This document shows positions 7,201-16,336 of a stretch of 44,174 nucleotides of DNA, piece after piece. The DNA is from CAZNFR01 sp964572225. GTDB lineage: Bacteria > Bacteroidota > Bacteroidia > Bacteroidales > GCA-2748055. The stretch spans positions 1 to 44,174 of the forward strand of contig CAZNFR010000025.1 of NCBI GenBank assembly GCA_964572225.1. Direction: 5' to 3'. The position numbers were made by a program, and so were the translations under genes. Every line of letters starts with the position of its first letter. Position 1 is the stretch's first letter. The notes under the pieces are model-generated. The model saw only the letters and a list, made by a program, of their open reading frames with translations. It ran no database searches and was not told the DNA's origin.

Positions 7201-8679
7201 ATGATGAATATGAAATCGAAATTTCAAACCTTGAAAAAAGCAAAGTCCAGGGTTTTAGATCCCATACCTGGTAACTTCAGCAGGTATGGGAAAGTAACCC
7301 TTCTGTCTCTGGCTGTACTTTTTATATCGAACCTGCAGCCCTTAAGCAGTCAGGAGAATGAAGATCTCTTACGAAATTATATTGACTCAGCTCTGGCAAA
7401 TAATTTGGCCTTGAAACAAAAAGAGGCAAATTGGGAAGAAAGTCTCTATGCCTTGCAGGAGGCACGCGGATTATTTTTTCCGGACCTTAGTCTGAATGCA
7501 CGATATTCTGTTGCTGACGGAGGAAGGGTTATAGATTTCCCTGTCGGAGATCTACTTAACCCGGTTTATTCAACCCTTAATAGGCTCACTTCCGGAAACC
7601 AGTTTACCATGATTGAGAATGAAAAGGTTCCATTTCTGAGACCACAGGAACATGAAACCAAGCTAAGGCTGGTACAACCGCTGCTTAACACAGATATATA
7701 TTATAACCGGGAACTTAAAAGAAATCAGGCATCGGTTATGAAGGCTGATCTTGATACCTACCGGCGTAACCTGGTGAGTGAAATTAAAACAGCTTATTAC
7801 GATTACCTTAAAGCCCTGGAGATTTTTGAATTGCTGGAGGAGACCCGTATCATCCTTGAGGAAAACATCCGGGTGAATCAAAGTCTGTTTGAGAATGATA
7901 AAGTTACCCGGGACTATATTTACCGCTCCAACGCCGAATTGAGCAAGCTGGAAGAAAATATTGCCGAAGCTCAGCAGGGGGTTACGGTATTTGCCGCTTA
8001 TTTTAATTTTCTCCTTAATCGTGATCTTAACACTGATATTGAAATAATGGCACCGGGCAATGTTGAAATTACCGCGGATCTCGAGGGAATTATTAACCAG
8101 GCGATTACCATTCGTGAAGAAATAGAGCAACTTGATTATTACTCGGAACTTGCGGAGAATAATGTAAGTCTGAACCGGTCAGGAGGTGTTCCCGAATTGA
8201 TTGCGGTTGTGGATTATGGTTTCCAGGGTGAAGAGTACCGTTTTACTTCGGAAGATGATTTTGTTATGGCCTCCCTGGTTTTACGCTGGGATTTGTTCAA
8301 GGGATTTCAGCAAAAAAATAAAATCAGTCAGTCAAAGGTAATGCTGGAACGAGTGCAAACCCAAAGAGAGGAAACCGTTAACCTGATCAGGTTGGAGATA
8401 TTGAATGCCTGGTATGCAGTGCTGGCGGGTCAGGAAAAAGTTGAAGCAGCGAGCGACCGGGAATTAGCAGCAAAGGAGGCCTTTAAGATTGTCAGGCGAA
8501 AATACGAAGAAAATCAGTCCAGCTTTCTGGAGTTTCTCGATGCCAGGAATACCATGACTTCCGCAGGGCAGGATCTTATCATCTCCCGTTACGAATTACT
8601 GTCGGCCTTTGCAAAGTATGAAAGATCTGCAGGTTTATACAATTTTAACAACACAGAAAATAACGATTCCAATGAATAG
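7201..8679 (+). CDS. TolC-family outer-membrane efflux protein
   Basis: The 492-residue protein forms the outer-membrane channel of the RND pump. A hydrophobic signal segment lies at about 31-48 with likely cleavage after SLSS-type residues near 50, preceded by an unusually long polar n-region of about 30 residues; no internal Met offers a shorter start. The remainder shows the two internally similar helical halves of the family, including LRLVQPLLN, DLFKGFQQKNKI and FLDARNTMTSAGQDL near the C-terminus. The stop codon overlaps the adaptor gene start by 8 nt, indicating tight coupling with the adaptor and pump. Confidence 0.9.
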   Translation: MMNMKSKFQTLKKAKSRVLDPIPGNFSRYGKVTLLSLAVLFISNLQPLSSQENEDLLRNYIDSALANNLALKQKEANWEESLYALQEARGLFFPDLSLNARYSVADGGRVIDFPVGDLLNPVYSTLNRLTSGNQFTMIENEKVPFLRPQEHETKLRLVQPLLNTDIYYNRELKRNQASVMKADLDTYRRNLVSEIKTAYYDYLKALEIFELLEETRIILEENIRVNQSLFENDKVTRDYIYRSNAELSKLEENIAEAQQGVTVFAAYFNFLLNRDLNTDIEIMAPGNVEITADLEGIINQAITIREEIEQLDYYSELAENNVSLNRSGGVPELIAVVDYGFQGEEYRFTSEDDFVMASLVLRWDLFKGFQQKNKISQSKVMLERVQTQREETVNLIRLEILNAWYAVLAGQEKVEAASDRELAAKEAFKIVRRKYEENQSSFLEFLDARNTMTSAGQDLIISRYELLSAFAKYERSAGLYNFNNTENNDSNE

Positions 8680-9703
8680 AATAGTAATATCGCTAAGTTT
8701 TGCTGCCTTAATTTTAAGCATGGCAGCATGTAAAAATGAAGCTCCTGCCACACGTGAGGAAGATCCCATAAAGGTCAGAACCATCACAACCGAAGAAAAA
8801 TCCTTTTCCATTCCGGTAAAGGCGACGGGAACTCTTGCATCCGAAACCCAGTCAAATCTTTCTTTCATGACCGGCGGCATTATTAAGGATGTTAGAGTGG
8901 ATGAAGGACAGGAAGTAAAAAAAGGAGAATTATTGGCCGAACTGGATATGACCGAGATTAATTCCCGTTTGCAGCAGTCAAGGCTCGGGCTTGAGAAAGC
9001 AAACCGGGATTATTCAAGAGTAGAGAACCTATACCAGGATAGTGTGGTTACCCTGGAGCAATATCAGGATGCAAGGACAGCACTGAAGCTGGCTGAGACA
9101 AACTATGAAATTGCGTCTTTCAATAAAAAGCATTCCCAGATCGTTGCCCCGGCCAATGGTAAGATCCTTAAAAAGTTAATGGGGGTGAATGAAATTGTTG
9201 CACCCGGTCACCCGTTATTCGCCTTCGCCTCTACCGACAGTGAATGGGTACTAAGAGTAAGCCTTTCAGACCGGGATATTGTAAGCTTGAATCGTGGGGA
9301 TAAGTCCGAAGTAACTTTTGATGCATACCCCGGACAAAGCTTTGAGGGGATTGTGGATGAAATTGCCAATGCAGCCAGCCTGATGTCGGGCACTTATGAG
9401 GTTGAGATCCGCCTGAAAGAAAAACCAGAGAAGCTTGTTTCGGGATTGGTTGGAAAAGCAATGATATATCCCGAAGAAAAATCCTACCTGGTTCTGCCAC
9501 CCGATGCAATTTTTGAGGCAAAAGGACTGAATGCATTTGTTTTCAAACTTGAAAATGACAGGGTTAATCGTATTCCAGTGCAAATTCTTTCCATAACCGA
9601 CAGAGGGATAATTATTTCCAACGGAATTTCTCCGGGCGACAGGGTAGTTACGGATGGTAATAGCTATTTAAATGATGGTGAGAAAGTTACTGTAGTTGAT
9701 TAG
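8672..9703 (+). CDS. RND efflux periplasmic adaptor (membrane fusion protein), lipoprotein
   Basis: The ATG at 8672 was chosen over an upstream ATG because it gives a classical lipoprotein signal: MNRIVISLSFAALILSMAAC with the lipobox Cys at residue 20. The mature 343-residue protein carries the biotinyl-lipoyl-like hairpin (GGIIKDVRVDEGQEVKKGE), a coiled-coil stretch (about 100-160), the second lipoyl half (APANGKILKKLMGVNEIVAPG) and a beta-barrel/membrane-proximal domain. It bridges the inner-membrane pump and the TolC channel. The start overlaps the end of the TolC-type gene by 8 nt, and the pump gene follows after 26 nt. Confidence 0.91.
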   Translation: MNRIVISLSFAALILSMAACKNEAPATREEDPIKVRTITTEEKSFSIPVKATGTLASETQSNLSFMTGGIIKDVRVDEGQEVKKGELLAELDMTEINSRLQQSRLGLEKANRDYSRVENLYQDSVVTLEQYQDARTALKLAETNYEIASFNKKHSQIVAPANGKILKKLMGVNEIVAPGHPLFAFASTDSEWVLRVSLSDRDIVSLNRGDKSEVTFDAYPGQSFEGIVDEIANAASLMSGTYEVEIRLKEKPEKLVSGLVGKAMIYPEEKSYLVLPPDAIFEAKGLNAFVFKLENDRVNRIPVQILSITDRGIIISNGISPGDRVVTDGNSYLNDGEKVTVVD

Positions 9704-9729
9704 TTCAATTGTGATCTAAAAATGATGAA

Positions 9730-12700
9730 ATGATGAAATTACCAGAATTATCCATAAAGAACTATCAGTTTACCCTTATCGTGTTTATGCTTTTGCTGAT
9801 GGTTGGAATTACCTCTCTTATTACCATGCCCAGAACCGAAGATCCGCCCATGGATATCCCGGGTGCAAGCATTTTCGTAATCTATCCCGGAGGAAACCCG
9901 ATTGATCTCGAAGAAATGATTGCCAGTCCGGTCGAGGAGGCCTTAAATGAACTCGAGGACATCAAGGTTATTGATACAGATATCCGGGACGGAATCGTTT
10001 CCATTTCCATTGAATTCAATTTTGAAACAGATCCTGATGAAAAGTTTGATGAGGTGATCCGGCAGATCAACAGTGTCAGGAGTGAATTGCCGGCAGACAT
10101 TTACGATCTGCAGGTAATCCAATGGTCAAGTGCAGATGTGGTTATGAAACAACTTGCCTTTGTTTCGGAAACTGCCGAATTCAGCAGGATTAATGAAAAG
10201 GCCGAAAGTCTCAAAGAACAGCTAGAAAAAATCGATGCTGTCCGACTGGTTGAGATTTTTGCCCTTCCGGAAGAGGAGATCAGGATCTCTCTGGATCTTG
10301 AAAAGATGGCAGCCATGAAAATATCCTTAGAGGATGTGAGTAATGCCATTCAAAGTAACAATGCAAACATCCCGGGCGGAGAACTTAAACTGGGCGACCG
10401 CAGCTTTAATGTACGGACCAGTGGTACCTACGAAAACCTGGATGAGATCCGAAATACAGTGGTCGCTTCCTACATGGGCAACCTGGTTTACCTTAAGAAC
10501 ATAGGGGAGGTAGATTTTAGCTATGAAGACTATAACTACCGGGCAAGGCTGAATGGCAAACGCTCGGTTTTTCTTACCATAAAGCAGAAGGAGGATCTGA
10601 ATATTTTTGCCATCTCAAGGGAGTTAAATCCGGTACTTGAAGAGTTTAAAAAAGATCTTGATCATGATATTCTTCTGCTAAGCGTATTTGATCAGACCGA
10701 GAGTGTGGATAATCGTGTTAACGGATTCTTTATGAATCTGTTACAAGGGATTGGGCTGGTAGGTATTGTCATATTTCTAAGTCTGGGTTTCCGGGCAAGT
10801 ATCCTGGTCATTATTGCGATACCCCTGTCCATTCTTATCAGTTTGGGTTGGGTAGACCTTGCCGGGTTTGGACTTCAACAGATTTCAATAGCCGGACTTG
10901 TGATCGCCCTTGGTTTGCTTGTTGACAATTCCATCGTTGTTACCGAGAACATTGAAAGATTTATCCGAAGAGGCGATGATAAGAGGTTTGCTGCTGCGGA
11001 GGCCACTTCTCAACTGGGGTGGCCTATTATTACAGCTACCCTTACTACGATGCTTGCATTTATCCCCATTATAACCATGCCCGATAAGGCCGGCAGATTC
11101 ATTCAAAGTCTGCCCGTAATCGTGATCCTTACCTTACTTGCTTCCCTGCTCATTGCGCTCACGCTTACACCCTATCTTGCAAGTCGTTTTTTAAAAAAGC
11201 GGAAAGGAGAGAGTAAAGTAAAAGGATTTAAAAAAATGTTGAAGGGAATCATTGAAGGGCCGTATCGAAAAACCCTAAAGTATTCCTTAAATAAATCCTG
11301 GGTTATTCTTTTTGCATCCCTCATTGCACTGGGTGGAGCAGGATGGTTATTCACCCGGGTGGGAGTTAGCTTTTTCCCCAAGGCTGAAAAGCCTCAATTC
11401 CTCTTAAGCATTACCCTCCCTGAAGGCTCTTCCATTGATAATACAGACAGAGTTACCCGGGAAGTGGAAGCCATCCTCGATACAATTCCCCAGATAAAGG
11501 TTTATGCTGCCAATGTGGGTAGAGGGAATCCGAGAATATACTATAATACTTTTCCAAAGCAGTTTGAACGAAACTTTGCTGAAATCTTTATTGAGTTAAA
11601 AGAATACGATGTTGATGAGTTCGACCGGTTGGTTGATCAGTTGAGAAATTATTTCGGCAACTACCCGGGTGCAAGAATAAATATTAAGGAATTCGAACAG
11701 GGCACCCCGGTTGAGGCTCCGCTTACGGTAAAAATTACCGGGGATAATCTTGATATTCTTAGAGCTATTTCTGAAGATGTTCACCAGAAAGTAAGAGAAA
11801 TACCCGGGGCCATCAACACGGATAACAATCTGGACAAGAGAAGCACCGACCTTTGGTTCAGGATCAACAGGGAAAAGGCCAATATGTTTGGCGTGCCCGT
11901 TCACACCATTGATATGACTCTCAGATCGGCTATTGCAGGCTCCGAAGTTTCCAGTTACCGGGACGAAGAAGGGAAGGATTTTTCCATTGTTCTGCGACTT
12001 CCTTTTGAGGACAGAATAAGCCTTGCTGACATGGGTAAGATCTATGTTAAATCGATGGCGGAAGAGATGATACCTTTAAATCAGATGGCATCCATTGAAT
12101 TTCGTGAAGCTCCCGGGGTCATTTCCCGTTATAATTTAAGTCGTGATGCCACCATAACTGCCGATGTGGAGAAGGGTTTTGTGCTTGATGATATTGTTGC
12201 TGTATTGCAGCCATATCTGGACAATTATGACTGGCCGAGAGGTTATGAATATAAGTTTACCGGAGAACTGGAAAGCAGGGAGGAAAGTTTCGGCGGAATG
12301 GCCAGAGCAAGCATAATTGCGATGATCGCAATCTTCGCGGTACTCGTACTTCAGTTTCGTTCCTTCAGGCAACCTTTTATTATCTTTTCCGCCATCCCCC
12401 TGGCCATCATCGGTTCTACCCTGGCTTTATTTTTAACAGGATACACTTTCTCTTTCACCGCATTCATCGGACTTATAAGTCTGATAGGTATAGTGGTCAA
12501 TAATTCCATTATTCTGGTAGATTATACTAATATTTTGAGAACTGAAGGGATGACCCTGAAAGAGGCTCTAATCGAAGCGGGTGAAACCCGGTTTACACCC
12601 ATAATACTTACCACTCTTACTACTATTGGGGGATTACTTCCCTTAACCCTTCAGGGGGGAAGTTTATGGGCGCCTATGGGATGGACCATAATCGGAGGTT

Positions 12701-12780
12701 TGTTGGTTTCCACCTTCCTTACCCTGGTGGTTGTACCGGTGTTGTACCGGATTCTGGAAAGCAAAAAAATCTCCGCATAA
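9730..12780 (+). CDS. RND-family efflux pump, AcrB/MexF type inner-membrane transporter
   Basis: This proton-driven pump has 1016 residues and the usual layout: membrane helix 1 (about 14-34), a large periplasmic loop, six helices (about 335-485), a second periplasmic loop, and five C-terminal helices. The proton-relay region in helix 4 reads GLLVDNSIVVTENIER, so the first Asp (Asp399) is kept but the second Asp of AcrB is Asn400. Helix 10 carries GIVVNNSIILVDY, typical of the family. ATG codons at 9730 and 9733 are both possible starts. It ends the tetR-TolC-adaptor-pump operon and is followed by a strong terminator. Substrate is unknown; drug, bile or lipid-like efflux is the family range. 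Confidence 0.93.
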   Translation: MMKLPELSIKNYQFTLIVFMLLLMVGITSLITMPRTEDPPMDIPGASIFVIYPGGNPIDLEEMIASPVEEALNELEDIKVIDTDIRDGIVSISIEFNFETDPDEKFDEVIRQINSVRSELPADIYDLQVIQWSSADVVMKQLAFVSETAEFSRINEKAESLKEQLEKIDAVRLVEIFALPEEEIRISLDLEKMAAMKISLEDVSNAIQSNNANIPGGELKLGDRSFNVRTSGTYENLDEIRNTVVASYMGNLVYLKNIGEVDFSYEDYNYRARLNGKRSVFLTIKQKEDLNIFAISRELNPVLEEFKKDLDHDILLLSVFDQTESVDNRVNGFFMNLLQGIGLVGIVIFLSLGFRASILVIIAIPLSILISLGWVDLAGFGLQQISIAGLVIALGLLVDNSIVVTENIERFIRRGDDKRFAAAEATSQLGWPIITATLTTMLAFIPIITMPDKAGRFIQSLPVIVILTLLASLLIALTLTPYLASRFLKKRKGESKVKGFKKMLKGIIEGPYRKTLKYSLNKSWVILFASLIALGGAGWLFTRVGVSFFPKAEKPQFLLSITLPEGSSIDNTDRVTREVEAILDTIPQIKVYAANVGRGNPRIYYNTFPKQFERNFAEIFIELKEYDVDEFDRLVDQLRNYFGNYPGARINIKEFEQGTPVEAPLTVKITGDNLDILRAISEDVHQKVREIPGAINTDNNLDKRSTDLWFRINREKANMFGVPVHTIDMTLRSAIAGSEVSSYRDEEGKDFSIVLRLPFEDRISLADMGKIYVKSMAEEMIPLNQMASIEFREAPGVISRYNLSRDATITADVEKGFVLDDIVAVLQPYLDNYDWPRGYEYKFTGELESREESFGGMARASIIAMIAIFAVLVLQFRSFRQPFIIFSAIPLAIIGSTLALFLTGYTFSFTAFIGLISLIGIVVNNSIILVDYTNILRTEGMTLKEALIEAGETRFTPIILTTLTTIGGLLPLTLQGGSLWAPMGWTIIGGLLVSTFLTLVVVPVLYRILESKKISA

Positions 12781-12786
12781 AAATAG

Positions 12787-12820
12787 AAACCCGGACAATG
12801 TATTCTTTGTCCGGGTTTTT
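12787..12820. terminator. Strong intrinsic terminator after the RND pump gene
   Basis: A perfect 12-bp stem (12787-12798 with 12807-12818; AAACCCGGACAA pairing with TTGTCCGGGTTT) encloses an 8-nt loop and runs into a T tract. It begins 7 nt after the pump stop. Because A residues precede the stem on the other side, it may also end the convergent VOC transcript. Confidence 0.9.
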
Positions 12821-12842
12821 TATCTCATTTAAAAACTTTATT

Positions 12843-13937
12843 TCAGGTTTCCCTCAGGTGTTTATCTTTTACCCTGGAATATTTTAAGGCTTTGAGGATC
12901 CAGTTGGGCAGAGGTTTTTCTGCATCCCTTTCCCTTAGGTTGAGATACCAGCCCAATTTCTTCATGATCGGGATCTTGTGGGTTTCCACAAACTCAATCA
13001 GAGTACCATCAGGATCTTCAATGTAGGAAAAATGACCGGCAGCTGCGCCCATATCAAAATTTTCACTTTGATGAAAGGCATCGCTGTCTACCGTAAAAGG
13101 AAATCCTTTTTCGTGGCATTCCTTACGAAGCAGATCCATTCCATGAATATCATAGCAAAGATGAATGAATCCAAGATCACCCCAGTACCTTTTTTCAAAT
13201 ATTTTCAAGGGTTTTCGGTCCTTAACTTCAAGCAGTTCAATTTCACTTGGGCCAAAAAGTCGTGAGAATCCACCTCTTCTTGCTTTACTATGTTTGAGGA
13301 GGACCCTTCGGAAGGTGTGGTTTCCCCCTTTTAACTGATCAAGGTCATCGAATACTCCTTCGGAATCATAGATTACCTGATCATAACCCAGAATGTCTGA
13401 GTAGACATTCACAGACTCCTCAATGTTACTTACACCAATTACGGCCCCTGCGGCAGCACCGGTGAACTTTTTCCTTTCTATTTTAAACCATGCCTGACTG
13501 TCGACAACCTGAAAAATATTTCCATATGGATCGGTTATAAAAAAATGTTCCCTTCCGGAGGGATCCTTCATCAAACCGTTCACGTTCAATTTTTTCTTCT
13601 GAAAATAATGAAAGGTGGCTTTGACATCCCGGGCCTTTATTTTTGCAGCATAAATTCCGAGATCACCAAGAAAGATTTCATTCTGAGGGGATTTGGGTTC
13701 TCTTTCGGTATATTGCCAGATCTCAAAGCCTCCGCCACCCATAAGATTCATGGCAAGAACCGCATGTCGCATCCTGGGTTTTCCACCCGTGTAGGGAAGC
13801 ATTAGTTCAGCCATTGCGGCTTCTTCAAAGATCTTGATATCCATCCCAAAGTTATCCTTGTACCATTTCCAGGCCTGTCTCACATTGGAAACTCCGATCC
13901 CTATTTGTTGAATACCGCTGATAATCTTTTGATCCAT
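12843..13937 (-). CDS. Tandem VOC (glyoxalase/HPPD-like) domain protein
   Basis: The start taken is the ATG at 13937 (364 residues); a TTG two codons earlier is also in frame. Two vicinal-oxygen-chelate domains follow one another, at about 6-135 and 145-330, an arrangement like 4-hydroxyphenylpyruvate dioxygenase but with a different sequence. The usual metal-binding His on the first strand is absent: domain 1 has QIGIGVSN and domain 2 has AVIGVSN. Domain 2 keeps a later His (GFIHLCYDI) and a Glu (GTLIEFVE). It may therefore bind metal in a reduced site or have lost catalysis. It follows the SDR gene by about 50 nt on the same strand. The substrate is unknown. Confidence 0.78.
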   Translation of the reverse strand: MDQKIISGIQQIGIGVSNVRQAWKWYKDNFGMDIKIFEEAAMAELMLPYTGGKPRMRHAVLAMNLMGGGGFEIWQYTEREPKSPQNEIFLGDLGIYAAKIKARDVKATFHYFQKKKLNVNGLMKDPSGREHFFITDPYGNIFQVVDSQAWFKIERKKFTGAAAGAVIGVSNIEESVNVYSDILGYDQVIYDSEGVFDDLDQLKGGNHTFRRVLLKHSKARRGGFSRLFGPSEIELLEVKDRKPLKIFEKRYWGDLGFIHLCYDIHGMDLLRKECHEKGFPFTVDSDAFHQSENFDMGAAAGHFSYIEDPDGTLIEFVETHKIPIMKKLGWYLNLRERDAEKPLPNWILKALKYSRVKDKHLRET

Positions 13938-13989
13938 ATCCAATTCTCTTATTGCTGCAAAATTAACATTTAAGTTAGTAAACTCCTGA

Positions 13990-14796
13990 TCAGGTTGGTT
14001 TTATTTTTAGCACCAGGCGATAAAACAATCGGGGGAAGTATTTTTTGATCCTTGGCATAATCAGTTCTTTCCCGCCAACCAGCACCTCCCTGCGATTTTT
14101 GCTGACTGCGGTAAGGATTTTGGCCGCACATTTCCCGGGTGAGATTCCACCTGCCTGGCCTGCATCCATTTTTCCATGGGATTTTCCATCGGCACCAAGA
14201 GCATAGACGGAAATATTGGTTTTTACCCTTCCCGGACAAACCAGGGTGGTCCGGATCCCGGCATCCTGGTATTCCGTCCAGACAGATTCATAGAACCCAT
14301 GGAGTGCATGTTTGGATGCGGAGTAGGCAGATCTGAGGGGAAAACCGAATTTACCGGAAATACTGCTGGTTGCAACAATATGCCCAAATTGATTCTTAAT
14401 CATCCCGGGCAATAAAAGTTTGCTGATGATCACTCCTGAAAAGTAGTTAATCTCCATTACTTTACGATCGGTTGAAATGGAAGTTTCAAGAGCTTTGGTC
14501 CGTGTAGAGATACCTCCGTTGGAAAAAAATACATCCACATGTCCGTATTCGGCCAGTACTTTCCCGGCTGCTTTTTCAACTTCTGTCGGATCGGAGAGAT
14601 CAAACGGCAGTATTTTTAATTCATATTTTGTTTTACCGGTTTCCATAACCACTCTTTCGAGTTGGTCAGGTTCATTTGACGATAATATTACTTTTGCACC
14701 CAATCTTGCAAGGTCTTTAACCAGGGCCTCTCCAATTCCGGAGGATCCACCGGTAATCCAGACTATTTTGTCGGTAAAATAGGCTTCAACACTCAT
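13990..14796 (-). CDS. Short-chain dehydrogenase/reductase
   Basis: This 268-residue classical SDR has the NAD(P)-binding motif TGGSSGIG at 15-22 and NGG in FFSNGGIST near 92-97. The catalytic residues expected for the family are Ser145, Tyr158 and Lys162 (YSASKHA), with Asn117 also in place. The C-terminal part contains CPGRVKT, the usual Pro-Gly turn. Its closest flavour is the DHRS7-like or 3-ketosphinganine-reductase-like group, but the substrate cannot be fixed from sequence. It lies downstream of a PlsC-like acyltransferase and overlaps a small ORF by 4 nt, so a role in lipid metabolism is inferred from context. Confidence 0.88.
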   Translation of the reverse strand: MSVEAYFTDKIVWITGGSSGIGEALVKDLARLGAKVILSSNEPDQLERVVMETGKTKYELKILPFDLSDPTEVEKAAGKVLAEYGHVDVFFSNGGISTRTKALETSISTDRKVMEINYFSGVIISKLLLPGMIKNQFGHIVATSSISGKFGFPLRSAYSASKHALHGFYESVWTEYQDAGIRTTLVCPGRVKTNISVYALGADGKSHGKMDAGQAGGISPGKCAAKILTAVSKNRREVLVGGKELIMPRIKKYFPRLFYRLVLKIKPT

Positions 14797-14900
14797 AAAA
14801 TCTTAGTTCTCCACATTTTTTTCATTCCTATCTCAGTTAATTTCATCCGTAGGTTCGGAACTTCACATTCTTCGATTCCGGAATCAGTTGTGATATCCAT
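14793..14900 (-). CDS. Possible small ORF, 35 residues, coupled to the SDR gene
   Basis: An ATG at 14900 opens a 35-codon frame (begins MDITTDSGIEECEVP, ends KKMWRTKIL) that stops at TGA overlapping the SDR start as ATGA. It begins 14 nt after the plsC-like stop. The stop-start overlap and tight fit between two co-directional genes argue for translation. The peptide has no signal, membrane helix or recognised motif; the N-terminal half is acidic and the C-terminal half basic. It could equally be an untranslated leader. I do not recognise it. Confidence 0.27.
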   Translation of the reverse strand: MDITTDSGIEECEVPNLRMKLTEIGMKKMWRTKIL

Positions 14901-14914
14901 ACTGCGAAATAGAG

Positions 14915-16327
14915 TTATTCTTTTTTAACTCCATTGAATTCTCCGGCCTGGTTGTGATTGACAGGAAGGGATGTTTCTTCGACAATGCTATCCATTTCGG
15001 AGAGGATCTCCTTATGAATGGATTCAAGGCTGATGATGACCGGATCCCTTGATTTTTTCATTTTCCGGTACTTAAGGCCAGCTTTCCACCTTTTGTACCA
15101 AATGGACCAGAATAGGGCAAAATATCCAAAACCCGGGAGTGTGATCAGGTAAAGCCAGGCAATCCATGCAGGTTCGGTAAAAAAGGCTACCAAAAAGCTC
15201 TGAAGAGCATAGAAAAGAGGAAATAAAATCATTCCTAGAACAAATTTGAACGAGCTGTGAAATTGCCTGTCTTTTATAGCGCGGGTTTTTCTTACCGGAA
15301 GATTGAATGGCAGCCAGTTATTGATAAGTCCGTAAAGAAAAAATGGAAAAGTAAGAATGAGTCCGAATCGTTTGTATATTAGCCTTCGCGTGGTAAAACC
15401 TTTGCGGTCAAAAATCCAGTTTCGGATATTCAATTCTTTGAGCCGGTTCGTATATTCCTGGGTTTTTTCAGCAAGTTTGCGAATTCTCTCTTCGTTTTCC
15501 TCCAGGGTTCGATCCAAAACCGCAATCATTTTTTTATCGGCCCTGAACCTGTCGTAGTGGGTTTTGCCGATAATGCCCATTTTGGATCGCATTCGTTTGT
15601 TGTAGATCTCCCTGAGATCCTGGTATGTATCGTAAAACTTTTCATTTTCAATATGAATGGCTACTTTTTTCAATTCTTTACTTAAGCGGTCTTTCAAAGT
15701 ATTGATGCCTCTGGCATTATTTTCCCTGTACTCTTGGAAATATTCGGATACGTCTATGGGTTGGCCATAAATGATAAGAATATCCTGGAAGAATTTAACA
15801 TAGTCCCCGTAATCCAGTCCTACAGGAACAATTTTTATCCCCTGTTCAACAGAGAATTCTTCCTGAGCAGAAAAGGCGATTCTGAGTGCTCCTTTTACCA
15901 GATTCCGGATCTTTCGCTTATCCCCATGATTCCCTTCCGGCATAATACAGATAGGTGACAGATCACCCAGTATGGTTTTGGCAGACCGGAAAACGTCTTC
16001 ATTGCGGTAGAGTTCGGAAACTCCGTCTCTCATCCGGTAGATAGGCAGAATTTTTAGAAAGCGAAGCAGATTGGCCTGCCTTTTCTTTCGAAATATGTCG
16101 GCCCTGGCAAAAAAAATGGTGGTAACCGGTGATGTATTTACAATGGCCAGGGCATCCATCAGGGCATTCTGATGATTAGGAGTATATATAAACCTTTGGC
16201 CTTCAGGAATATTTTCAGTACCGATAACCTGAACATGCCGGTAAAAACGTTTAAAGGCAAATCGCTCATAAGCCCTCAACAGACTATAGAAAAGGTTGTA
16301 CTTGTGAATTGTTTCTTTTTTCTCCAT
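14915..16327 (-). CDS. PlsC-like lysophospholipid acyltransferase with C-terminal membrane region
   Basis: The 470-residue protein has an acyltransferase domain at about 25-230 with TPNHQNALMD (His52, Asp58) and FPEG-like MPEGNHGDKRK (Glu131, Gly132). The His and Asp are separated by five residues rather than the four of the textbook HX4D motif, a variant that I associate with a subgroup of long PlsC-like proteins. A charged, partly coiled region (about 215-310) is followed by hydrophobic segments near 325-350, 365-390 and 395-415. Family role is transfer of an acyl chain to a lysophosphatidate-type acceptor. It follows the BASS transporter gene by 9-19 nt on the same strand, so the two are probably co-transcribed. 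Confidence 0.85.
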   Translation of the reverse strand: MEKKETIHKYNLFYSLLRAYERFAFKRFYRHVQVIGTENIPEGQRFIYTPNHQNALMDALAIVNTSPVTTIFFARADIFRKKRQANLLRFLKILPIYRMRDGVSELYRNEDVFRSAKTILGDLSPICIMPEGNHGDKRKIRNLVKGALRIAFSAQEEFSVEQGIKIVPVGLDYGDYVKFFQDILIIYGQPIDVSEYFQEYRENNARGINTLKDRLSKELKKVAIHIENEKFYDTYQDLREIYNKRMRSKMGIIGKTHYDRFRADKKMIAVLDRTLEENEERIRKLAEKTQEYTNRLKELNIRNWIFDRKGFTTRRLIYKRFGLILTFPFFLYGLINNWLPFNLPVRKTRAIKDRQFHSSFKFVLGMILFPLFYALQSFLVAFFTEPAWIAWLYLITLPGFGYFALFWSIWYKRWKAGLKYRKMKKSRDPVIISLESIHKEILSEMDSIVEETSLPVNHNQAGEFNGVKKE

Positions 16328-16336
16328 TGTAAGATG

